Part shown: in pieces, positions 1 through 5,786 of the stretch | Position numbering within the stretch: the stretch's first letter is position 1 | How the letters are laid out: each line of letters starts with the position of its first letter | Assembly: GCA_947169505.1 (NCBI GenBank) | Contig: CAMVPZ010000012.1 | Coordinates: forward strand, 1-13,770 | From: an uncultured Pseudomonadota bacterium | Lineage (GTDB): Bacteria; Pseudomonadota; Alphaproteobacteria; Rs-D84 | Direction: 5' to 3' | DNA: 13,770 nt | Notes under the pieces: generated by a model | The model's database searches: none | The model's input: only the letters and a program-made list of their open reading frames with translations | What the model was told of the DNA's origin: nothing | Made by a program: the position numbers and the translations under genes

Positions 1-2
1 CA

Positions 3-959
3 TTTGATAACACGCTTGGTGAAAAAAACGCTGCGCTTTACGAACAAGACGTTGAAAAAATATTACACAAGAAAAATCTTATTGAACAAAGCGAAGGTGC
101 AGAGATAATAGTTGTAAAAAAAGATACTGATAATGCGCCTATGCCGCCAGTAATGTTTCGTAATTCACGGGGGGCGTGCCCATATGATGCGACAGATATA
201 ATGGCGTTGTATTATCGTAAAATTACAGATAACCCAGATAAAATTATTTATTTAACCGACGCACGTCAAAAATTACACTTCGAACAGTTGTTCCGTGTCG
301 CCGAATTGGCAAATTTGTTTTCTATACAAAATCTTGAACACATCGGCTATGGAACAATAAATGGAAATGACGGCAAACCATTTAAAACCCGTGATGGTAA
401 TGCAGCAGAATTAAACGATATCATCAATTTGATAACCGAGGCTGTCAAACAACGTGTTACAGAATCTGGCAAAAACTTAGATGACAAAACCATAAATTCA
501 ATAGCTTTGGCGGCATTAAAATTTAATGATTTAATGCATGATTTAAGTTCTGATTATATATTTGACGCAAATTCTGTTACCAGTTTCGAAGGAAAAACCG
601 GTCCATACGTGCTTTATACCGCTGTTCGCTTAAATTCTGTTTTAAAGCGTGCAAACACCGAAATTGTTAAACAAAACGATTACGTATTGACACCAGAAGA
701 ACGCAATTTATTAATCGAAATTATGGATTTTGAGCACACATTATTATCTGCATACGAAAATCGTGCCCCAGACATGATTGCAAATTATGCTTATGATTTA
801 TGCCAATTAATAAACAATTTCTATCATAATTGCCCAATATTACGTGACGATATTGACGATAAAACACGGGCAGGGCGACTTTATATCGCAAAAATGGCAT
901 TTGATACATTGGCAACAACAATCGATTTAATGGGATTAACGATTCCAAACGAAATGTAA
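3..959 (+). CDS. argS: Arginyl-tRNA synthetase, C-terminal part (5' end outside window)
   Basis: Class I aminoacyl-tRNA synthetase that charges tRNA-Arg with arginine in the cytoplasm. The reading frame is open from base 3, giving 318 residues of the C-terminal half; the family is usually about 560-590 residues, so the HIGH-type ATP site lies off the left edge. Visible family features are YLTDARQKLHFEQLF in the catalytic fold, and GKPFKTRDGN, which sits where bacterial ArgRS carries its degenerate KMSKS loop. GKTGPYVLYTAVRLNSVLKRA lies near the junction with the anticodon-binding DALR domain, which contains ENRAPDMIANYAYDLCQ and FYHNCPIL. The protein ends in MGLTIPNEM, as expected for the family terminus. 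The ATG at 141 is internal and not the real start. No strong terminator follows; a 14-bp palindrome lies six bases after the stop. Confidence 0.93.
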   Translation, partial: FDNTLGEKNAALYEQDVEKILHKKNLIEQSEGAEIIVVKKDTDNAPMPPVMFRNSRGACPYDATDIMALYYRKITDNPDKIIYLTDARQKLHFEQLFRVAELANLFSIQNLEHIGYGTINGNDGKPFKTRDGNAAELNDIINLITEAVKQRVTESGKNLDDKTINSIALAALKFNDLMHDLSSDYIFDANSVTSFEGKTGPYVLYTAVRLNSVLKRANTEIVKQNDYVLTPEERNLLIEIMDFEHTLLSAYENRAPDMIANYAYDLCQLINNFYHNCPILRDDIDDKTRAGRLYIAKMAFDTLATTIDLMGLTIPNEM

Positions 960-964
960 TCACC

Positions 965-978
965 GGTATTATAATACC
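965..978. repeat. Perfect 14-bp palindrome after argS
   Basis: GGTATTATAATACC reads the same on both strands. As RNA it could form a 5-bp stem with a TATA loop, but the nearest T-run (986-990) is several bases away, so it is a poor intrinsic terminator. It could equally be a protein-binding site just upstream of the rplM promoter. No function can be assigned from the sequence alone. Confidence 0.35.
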
Positions 979-991
979 ATATTGATTTTTC

Positions 992-1020
992 TTGACTTTT
1001 GTGCGTATTTGCAACATAAT
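992..1020 (+). promoter_or_regulatory. Sigma70-type promoter of rplM-rpsI, overlapped by an inverted repeat
   Basis: TTGACT (992-997) and CATAAT (1015-1020) are separated by 17 bases, close to the sigma70 consensus. Transcription would start near 1027, giving a leader of about 30 bases with AAAAAGG (1043-1049) as ribosome binding site. A 9-bp inverted repeat, GTGCGTATT (1001-1009) and AATACGCAC (1018-1026), covers the spacer, the -10 element and the expected start point. Most of it would therefore not be transcribed, so it is better placed as a DNA operator than as an mRNA hairpin. That role is inference. Confidence 0.75.
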
Positions 1021-1058
1021 ACGCACGTTATTTTTAACAAACAAAAAGGTAAAAAACA

Positions 1059-1532
1059 ATGACAACGACAAAATCGTTAAAAAAATGCGAATTAGAAGCC
1101 AAATGGTATTTAATTGACGCAACAAATTGCACGTTGGGACGTTTGGCGGCATATACCGCAAACATCTTGCGTGGAAAAAACAAACCAACATGGACACCAA
1201 ACATGGATTGTGGTGATCATGTAATTATCATTAACGCTGACAAAGTTGCTTTGACTGGTCACAAAGATGAAAAGACAAAATTCTTTTGGCATTCTTTGTG
1301 GACAGGCAGCACAAAAGAAAGAACATTGGGCCAAATGCGCAGTGAAAAACCTGAAAAGTTGGTCACAAATGCTGTTAAACGTATGATGGGCCGTCGCACC
1401 GCTGTTGCATTGGCAAACAAACGTTTGACTAAATTGCATGTTTATGCTGGCAACGAACACAAACACGCTGCACAAAAACCAATCGTTATTGATTTTGGTT
1501 CTTTAAATCGTAAAAACAAAAGGGGCGAATAA
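1059..1532 (+). CDS. rplM: 50S ribosomal protein L13
   Basis: Structural protein of the large ribosomal subunit that binds 23S rRNA early in assembly. The 157 residues match L13 along their length: WYLIDATNCTLGRLA near the N terminus, then DCGDHVIIINADKVALTG, then KRMMGRRTA, and KLHVYAGNEHKHAAQKP near the end. The E. coli protein has 142 residues; the extra length is about ten residues at each end. The start ATG has AAAAAGG upstream at 1043-1049. The stop overlaps the rpsI start (TAATG, sharing base 1532), so the two are co-transcribed and probably translationally coupled, as is usual for this pair. In E. coli L13 represses its own operon through the mRNA leader; the leader here is much shorter. 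Confidence 0.97.
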   Translation: MTTTKSLKKCELEAKWYLIDATNCTLGRLAAYTANILRGKNKPTWTPNMDCGDHVIIINADKVALTGHKDEKTKFFWHSLWTGSTKERTLGQMRSEKPEKLVTNAVKRMMGRRTAVALANKRLTKLHVYAGNEHKHAAQKPIVIDFGSLNRKNKRGE

Positions 1533-2053
1533 TGACAGAAACAAAAAAGACAGCGGCAACAAAAACAACCGCTAAAAAAACAACTGAAAAGAAAGCGGCC
1601 CCTGCAAAAAAAACTACTGCTAAAACAGCTGCGGCTGCAAAAACAACACCTGCAACAACTAAATTGTCTGGTGCAACATATGCGACTGGAAAACGTAAAG
1701 ATTCTGTTGCACGTGTATACTTGGTACCGGGCAAGGGCAAAATCACAATTAACGGTATTGAAATGAAAACATATTTCAAACGCCCTGTGTTGCAAATGAT
1801 TTTGGTACAACCATTTGATGTCACAAAACGTGATGGTGCATATGACGTTATTGCGATGGTTGCTGGTGGCGGATTATCTGGCCAGGCAGGCGCTGTGAAA
1901 CACGGTATTTCCAAAGCATTGGAAAAAGCGGAACCAGATTTACGCAAAGCATTAAAAGCTGCTGGATTCTTGACTCGCGATAGTCGTGTTGTTGAACGTA
2001 AACACTACGGTTATCACAAAGCACGTCGTTCTACACAATTCAGCAAACGTTAA
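1532..2053 (+). CDS. rpsI: 30S ribosomal protein S9 with Lys/Ala/Thr-rich N-terminal tail
   Basis: Small-subunit protein whose C-terminal tail reaches the P-site tRNA. Residues about 46-173 are a normal S9: ATGKRKDSVARVYL, GKGKITING, VAGGGLSGQAGAVKHGISKAL, and the conserved ending RRSTQFSKR, with the terminal SKR that contacts tRNA. Residues 1-45 are a low-complexity extension made almost only of K, T, A and P (for example KKTTAKTAAAAKTTP). It resembles the tail of a histone H1-like protein and is absent from E. coli S9 (130 residues). The ATG overlaps the rplM stop and fits translational coupling. An internal start after the tail would need an ATG near residue 46, and none is present, so the tail is probably made. 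A strong terminator follows at 2080-2107. Confidence 0.96.
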   Translation: MTETKKTAATKTTAKKTTEKKAAPAKKTTAKTAAAAKTTPATTKLSGATYATGKRKDSVARVYLVPGKGKITINGIEMKTYFKRPVLQMILVQPFDVTKRDGAYDVIAMVAGGGLSGQAGAVKHGISKALEKAEPDLRKALKAAGFLTRDSRVVERKHYGYHKARRSTQFSKR

Positions 2054-2079
2054 TGTTTTACATTTTCGTTTTCAAATTG

Positions 2080-2107
2080 AAAAACACCCACACCATGGGT
2101 GTTTTTT
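2080..2107 (+). terminator. Intrinsic terminator after rplM-rpsI
   Basis: An 11-bp perfect stem (AAAAACACCCA, 2080-2090, with TGGGTGTTTTT, 2096-2106), a 5-base loop (CACCA) and a T-run. It ends the L13-S9 operon. The rest of the gap up to the tig promoter (2108-2178) is A+T-rich with nothing recognisable. Confidence 0.9.
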
Positions 2108-2178
2108 GTTTTTATCACTAAATATTTGTAATACTAAGATTTTTTACACAAAAATACTTATTTTCATAAATGTTTATG

Positions 2179-2207
2179 TTGAATTTTTTTTATTTTGCCT
2201 GTATAAT
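2179..2207 (+). promoter_or_regulatory. Sigma70-type promoter of tig
   Basis: TTGAAT (2179-2184) and a perfect TATAAT (2202-2207) are separated by 17 bases. Transcription would begin near 2214, leaving a leader of about 38 bases before the tig ATG at 2252. AAGGA (2241-2245) is the ribosome binding site. Confidence 0.8.
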
Positions 2208-2251
2208 CTGTCGCAAGTTTAATTTTATTAAATTATTCCAAAGGAAAAATC

Positions 2252-3562
2252 ATGTTTACAAAAGAAAAAATAAAAGATTTACATTACACATTATCTGGCA
2301 AAATTGATGCCAAAGACGTTCAAAACATGGCTGACAGCGTTTTGACAGAATTCGGTAAAACCGCTAAATTACGTGGTTTCCGTCCTGGACATATTCCATT
2401 AACAATTTTACGTCAAAAATACAATGCGTCCGCATGGGGCGAAGCGATTGATAAATTAATTAATTCAGGCATGCAAAAATATGTTGCCGACAAAAAATTA
2501 CGTTTGGCTGCACAACCACGTGTTGATTTCAAAAGTTCCAACATGGGTGAAGATGTTGAATTTACTATGGATTTTGATGTTTTACCTGGATTACCAGAAA
2601 TCGATTTGGACAAAATCACTGTGACAAGAAAAGTTGCAAAATTGGATGAAAAGGAAGTTGAAAAAGCTTTGGAAAACATCCGTAAATCTCGCAGTGTTGC
2701 TGAAAAGCAAGATGAAAAATATGCCGCCGCTGATGGAGACGTTGCCGTTATTGATTTCAAAGGGTTCATCGGCAAAACTGCTTTTGAAGGTGGCGAAGCA
2801 AAAAAACATCATCTTGTCTTGGGTTCTGGTGCGTTTATTCCTGGATTCGAAGACCAAATTATTGGGCACAAAACCGGGGATGAATTTGATGTAAACGTGA
2901 CTTTTCCAAAAGAATATCATGCAGAAAACTTGGCTGGCAAACAGGCCAGATTCGAAGTTAAAATTCATGAAATCCGTAAACATATTTTGCCTGAATTGAA
3001 CGACGAATTGGCAAAAGCGGTTGGTCAAGAATCTGTTGAAAAATTAAAAGAACACATTCGTAAAATCATTAACAATCAATACGCAGATGCTGCACAACGT
3101 GAAATGCGTAACGAATTGTTGGAATTTTTGGGCGACAAAGTAAAAATGGAATTACCACAAACTTTGGTTGACCAAGAATTAAACATGGCGAAACAAGAAC
3201 ACGACGCCCAACATGCTCATTGTGATGACAAAAATTGCAAAGATCACAAATGGGATGAAAAACAAGAAAAGAAAGAAGCAGAACGTCGTGTTAAATTGGG
3301 ATTGGTTTTGGCAGAATGGGGCACACAACACAAAGTGGAAGTGACCTATAACGACCTGCAACAGGCTATTTGGGATGAAGCATCTCGTTATCCTGATCCA
3401 AAACAAATATTTGAATTTTATAATAAAAATCAAAATGCGCTTGCTATGTTGCGTGGCATGATTTTTGAAAGAAAAGCTTTGGACGCTATGTTGACCAAAG
3501 TGAAACACAAAGAAAAATCTGTGCCGGCTGATGAATTATTCAAACAGGCAACCGTTAAATAA
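2252..3562 (+). CDS. tig: Trigger factor (ribosome-associated chaperone and prolyl isomerase)
   Basis: Binds ribosomes beside the exit tunnel and shields nascent chains. The 436 residues have the full three-part layout. The N-terminal ribosome-binding domain carries the signature GFRPGHIP at 42-49. The FKBP-type prolyl isomerase domain is at about 160-245, with FIPGFEDQIIGHKTGDEF and TFPKEYHAENLAGK. The C-terminal chaperone arms include YPDPKQIFEFYNKN near 395. Length is close to E. coli (432). The odd part is at 317-332 in a C-terminal arm: His317, His321, His323, Cys324, Cys329 and His332 within 16 residues, surrounded by acidic and lysine residues. E. coli trigger factor has no such cluster there. 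The gene is monocistronic with its own promoter and terminator. In many bacteria tig precedes clpP-clpX; here thyA follows. Confidence 0.95.
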   Translation: MFTKEKIKDLHYTLSGKIDAKDVQNMADSVLTEFGKTAKLRGFRPGHIPLTILRQKYNASAWGEAIDKLINSGMQKYVADKKLRLAAQPRVDFKSSNMGEDVEFTMDFDVLPGLPEIDLDKITVTRKVAKLDEKEVEKALENIRKSRSVAEKQDEKYAAADGDVAVIDFKGFIGKTAFEGGEAKKHHLVLGSGAFIPGFEDQIIGHKTGDEFDVNVTFPKEYHAENLAGKQARFEVKIHEIRKHILPELNDELAKAVGQESVEKLKEHIRKIINNQYADAAQREMRNELLEFLGDKVKMELPQTLVDQELNMAKQEHDAQHAHCDDKNCKDHKWDEKQEKKEAERRVKLGLVLAEWGTQHKVEVTYNDLQQAIWDEASRYPDPKQIFEFYNKNQNALAMLRGMIFERKALDAMLTKVKHKEKSVPADELFKQATVK

Positions 3563-3572
3563 AAAACAAAGG

Positions 3573-3597
3573 AAACCGCCAATTTGGCGGTTTTTTT
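3573..3597 (+). terminator. Intrinsic terminator after tig
   Basis: A 9-bp perfect stem (AAACCGCCA, 3573-3581, with TGGCGGTTT, 3585-3593), a 3-base loop and a run of seven T (3591-3597). The -35 box of the thyA promoter begins two bases later. Confidence 0.92.
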
Positions 3598-3598
3598 G

Positions 3599-3625
3599 TT
3601 GACACAAAATCATTATTTTGATAAT
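3599..3625 (+). promoter_or_regulatory. Probable thyA promoter
   Basis: TTGACA (3599-3604) is a perfect -35 box. The best -10 box is GATAAT (3620-3625), with a 15-base spacer that is shorter than ideal. It lies directly behind the tig terminator, so thyA is probably transcribed independently. The leader would be about 40 bases. Confidence 0.55.
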
Positions 3626-3673
3626 TTGAAAACCCAAAGGGGAACCAGAGAGATAAACGAAAGGATTTTTATA

Positions 3674-4630
3674 ATGAAAGCATATCTTGATATTTTACAA
3701 AATTGTCTTGAACACGGAACTTTGTCTGATAATCGCACTGGTATCCCAACCATTCGTATTTCATCAGGCGCAAGGTTCGAACATAATATGGAAGATGGTT
3801 TCCCACTATTAACGACTAAAAAAATGGGATTGAAAAATATCGCCACTGAATTGGAATTTTTTATCAAAGGTTATACAGATAAAAAGTGGCTACAGGACAG
3901 AAATTGCCATATTTGGGACGAATGGGCAAACACAAAAACTTGGACGCCTATATACGGTGGAATTGTAGTTGATCTTATACAAAAATACGATTTTAATCTA
4001 ACAGAGAAAATCAAAAAAAATCTGGAAAACACTATTATTGATGGAACACGTAATTTGGGGCCAATTTATGGATGGCAATGGCGTCATTTTGGCGGTGAAT
4101 ATAAATGGAATCCTGAAAATCCTGAAATGAATTATAATCCAAACAAACCAGGTTTTGATCAAATGGCTTATGTTATTGAAACGGCAAAAAAAGATCCATC
4201 CAACCGCCGTTATCTCGTAAGCGCATGGAATCCAGTTGATTTGAACAATATGGCTTTGCCACCGTGTCATATTATGCACCAGGTTTTAATTCATAACGGC
4301 AAATTAAATTTAACATGGACACAACGTTCTTGTGATATGTTTTTGGGTGTGCCATATAACATCGGCTCATATGCTTTGTTATTAATGCTTTATGCCAAAG
4401 AATTAGGATGCAAACCTGGTACCTTATGCGGAGAGTTGCACGATGTTCATATTTATGAAAACCATATTCCACAGGTAAAAACTCAACTTTTACGCCAACC
4501 AAAAAAATTGCCAACCGTTGAAATTCCGGACAACAACTGGAACGGATTGCTGAATTGGTCTGCCAAAGATGGTTTTACATTAAAAGATTATATGTGCCAT
4601 CCCGCATTAAAAGGTGAAGTAGCAAGATAA
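3674..4630 (+). CDS. thyA: Thymidylate synthase, long form
   Basis: Makes dTMP from dUMP using methylenetetrahydrofolate, supplying thymine for DNA. From the ATG at 3674 it is 318 residues. This start gives MKAYLDILQNCLEHGT, matching the family N terminus, and has GAAAGGA at 3658-3664 upstream. A longer in-frame ATG at 3584 lies in the loop of the tig terminator and is rejected. Visible sites are Arg21 of the DNRTG phosphate loop, the catalytic Cys198 in ALPPCHIMHQ, RRYLVSAWNP with the partner-subunit arginines (178-179), QRSCD (Asp221), PYNIGSYALL with Asn229, and LHDVHIYENH near 256-264. E. coli ThyA has 264 residues. Most of the extra length is an insert of about 40 residues at roughly 93-128, in the small domain where some Gram-positive enzymes (e.g. 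Lactobacillus casei, 316 residues) also carry one. No dihydrofolate reductase gene lies beside it. Confidence 0.95.
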   Translation: MKAYLDILQNCLEHGTLSDNRTGIPTIRISSGARFEHNMEDGFPLLTTKKMGLKNIATELEFFIKGYTDKKWLQDRNCHIWDEWANTKTWTPIYGGIVVDLIQKYDFNLTEKIKKNLENTIIDGTRNLGPIYGWQWRHFGGEYKWNPENPEMNYNPNKPGFDQMAYVIETAKKDPSNRRYLVSAWNPVDLNNMALPPCHIMHQVLIHNGKLNLTWTQRSCDMFLGVPYNIGSYALLLMLYAKELGCKPGTLCGELHDVHIYENHIPQVKTQLLRQPKKLPTVEIPDNNWNGLLNWSAKDGFTLKDYMCHPALKGEVAR

Positions 4631-4651
4631 AAAATCCTTTCTGTAAACAAT

Positions 4652-4678
4652 CCGCCCGTTTGGGCGGTTTGCTTTTTT
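4652..4678 (+). terminator. Intrinsic terminator after thyA
   Basis: A perfect GC-rich 6-bp stem (CCGCCC, 4652-4657, with GGGCGG, 4662-4667), a GTTT loop, and a downstream T-rich stretch ending in six T (4673-4678), interrupted by one GC. Confidence 0.85.
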
Positions 4679-4687
4679 ATAATTTTT

Positions 4688-4715
4688 TTGACAAATACAA
4701 GATTTGGTGTACAAT
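4688..4715 (+). promoter_or_regulatory. Promoter of the orphan gene at 4745
   Basis: TTGACA (4688-4693) and TACAAT (4710-4715) with a 16-base spacer make one of the strongest promoter matches in the window. Transcription would start near 4722, giving a short leader of about 23 bases that contains the binding site AAGAGA (4730-4735). Confidence 0.75.
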
Positions 4716-4744
4716 AGCATAAACTAACCAAGAGATTGATACAA

Positions 4745-5617
4745 ATGACAAATATTTTACAAACCACCTCAAACAATTTTGAAACAATACAAAATACATA
4801 TCCAACAAAATTATTAAATAATGTAAACAACAGCACACCTCTTGTAAATGATGCTTTGGCCCAAACACAAAAAGCGTTTTTGATATTATACAAAAAAGAA
4901 AACATTTGTGATTTTTATGACAACATGTATAAAAATTTTGATACATCAACACAAATGTTATTTCATATGGAATTTTTTGTCACTTTGTTTGAAAAATACA
5001 GAACTTTGCTTAAACAAAAAAACGATGAGTGTTTGCCTTTGGTTTCTGTTGAAGAATACAAAAAAATGCCAAAAATTTATCGTGGTGCATTTAAACCATA
5101 TAATAGCGAGCATTATATTTTACACACACACAATCAAACCCCTCAAATGATTTTATCAATAAAAAAAACAGAAAAAATGAAAACAAAATTTTTATTTGAT
5201 GAAATAATACACTTATTTTTAAAAAGTTATTCCATTGAAAATATCAATAAATTGTATTCCATATTTGAAGAAATAGATAAAAACATATCATTGCATAAAA
5301 ACCGTATTGTGGTTAATAATTACAGAAACGACCCAATCAAAAACAGACATGGCGCATGGGATATTTATATAGAATACCAGAACGAATTGACACATAAAGA
5401 TTTTTATGCAATTCCTCAAAATAAAATAAATGAAGCAAAAAAAATCAAAAGAATGGCTTTATCACCAATGTCAAAAGACATGAAAAAATGCCCAACAAAA
5501 ATTTCTAAAAAAACGAATGCATCTATCATCGCAGAATACAAAAGAACATATCGAAATATAATATTAGACATCAAAGAAAAAGTATTGAAAGAGATGTCAA
5601 CACCTAAAATAATATAA
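4745..5617 (+). CDS. Hypothetical protein of unknown family (290 residues)
   Basis: I do not recognise this protein. The ATG at 4745 has AAGAGA at 4730-4735 at good spacing; a TTG at 4736 would add three residues and is less likely. There is no signal peptide and no membrane segment, so it is probably cytoplasmic. It is rich in Lys, Asn, Ile and Tyr, and the last 60 residues (about 229-285) are strongly basic, with KKIKRMALSPMSKDMKK and a lysine-rich helical end. Segments that look structured are TQMLFHMEFFVTLFEKYRTLL (about 69-89), FDEIIHLFLKSYSIENINKL (151-170) and RNDPIKNRHGAWDIYIEYQN (194-213). DEIIH is not an HExxH metalloprotease motif. Codons are visibly more A+T-rich than in neighbouring housekeeping genes (many ATA, AAA, AAT), as in a lineage-specific or acquired gene. 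It is a single-gene unit with its own promoter and terminator. The real coding status is well supported by these signals; the function is not. Confidence 0.8.
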   Translation: MTNILQTTSNNFETIQNTYPTKLLNNVNNSTPLVNDALAQTQKAFLILYKKENICDFYDNMYKNFDTSTQMLFHMEFFVTLFEKYRTLLKQKNDECLPLVSVEEYKKMPKIYRGAFKPYNSEHYILHTHNQTPQMILSIKKTEKMKTKFLFDEIIHLFLKSYSIENINKLYSIFEEIDKNISLHKNRIVVNNYRNDPIKNRHGAWDIYIEYQNELTHKDFYAIPQNKINEAKKIKRMALSPMSKDMKKCPTKISKKTNASIIAEYKRTYRNIILDIKEKVLKEMSTPKII

Positions 5618-5642
5618 AAAACGCCAATTATGGTGTTTTTTA
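5617..5642 (+). terminator. Intrinsic terminator after the orphan gene
   Basis: A 10-bp stem with one G-U pair (AAAAACGCCA, 5617-5626, with TGGTGTTTTT, 5631-5640), loop ATTA, then further T. The last base of the stop codon is the first base of the stem. Confidence 0.8.
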
Positions 5643-5653
5643 TTTGAATTTAC

Positions 5654-5682
5654 TTGATTTTACTAAAAAAACTCTATATAAT
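5654..5682 (+). promoter_or_regulatory. Sigma70-type promoter of rpsA
   Basis: TTGATT (5654-5659) and a perfect TATAAT (5677-5682) with a 17-base spacer. Transcription would begin at about 5688-5690, exactly where the structured leader begins. Confidence 0.8.
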
Positions 5683-5687
5683 GTGCT

Positions 5688-5742
5688 GGATTTTGCGGGT
5701 GGGCGCAATTTCAATCCGATTAACCCCACAAGACCTCGTCTT
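5688..5742 (+). promoter_or_regulatory. Structured rpsA leader: hairpin, pseudoknot and second hairpin
   Basis: Read directly from the bases. GGATT (5688-5692) and TTGCG (5693-5697) pair with CGCAA (5704-5708) and AATCC (5713-5717) to form a 10-bp stem with a 4-base bulge (TTTC). The 6-base loop GGTGGG (5698-5703) contains GTGGG, complementary to CCCAC (5725-5729), which would form an H-type pseudoknot. The next base starts AAGAC (5730-5734), which pairs with GTCTT (5738-5742) around a CTC loop and could stack on the pseudoknot. In E. coli, S1 represses translation of its own mRNA through a structured leader without a strong Shine-Dalgarno sequence. A similar autoregulatory role here is inference. 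Whether this belongs to a described S1-leader family cannot be settled without a covariance search. Confidence 0.55.
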
Positions 5743-5786
5743 AAAAACAGAAAACATGACGATGGCAAGCTTTGTTATAAATTCTC

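Noticed and set aside
721..1200. 159-residue minus-strand open frame across the argS-rplM gap
   Set aside because: It runs antisense through argS and rplM and through the rplM promoter; composition is not protein-like.
1532..1660. Possibility that the K/A/T-rich start of rpsI is a separate small gene or frameshift artefact
   Set aside because: The frame is continuous into the S9 core, there is no internal ATG for a separate start, and the start overlaps the rplM stop as expected for this operon.
3584..3673. Upstream in-frame ATG that would lengthen thyA by 30 residues
   Set aside because: It lies inside the tig terminator hairpin and upstream of the thyA promoter; the added residues do not resemble ThyA, and the ATG at 3674 has a good binding site.
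5199..5213. DEIIH in the orphan protein as a possible metalloprotease motif
   Set aside because: It does not fit HExxH (first residue Asp), and no second zinc ligand pattern is evident.
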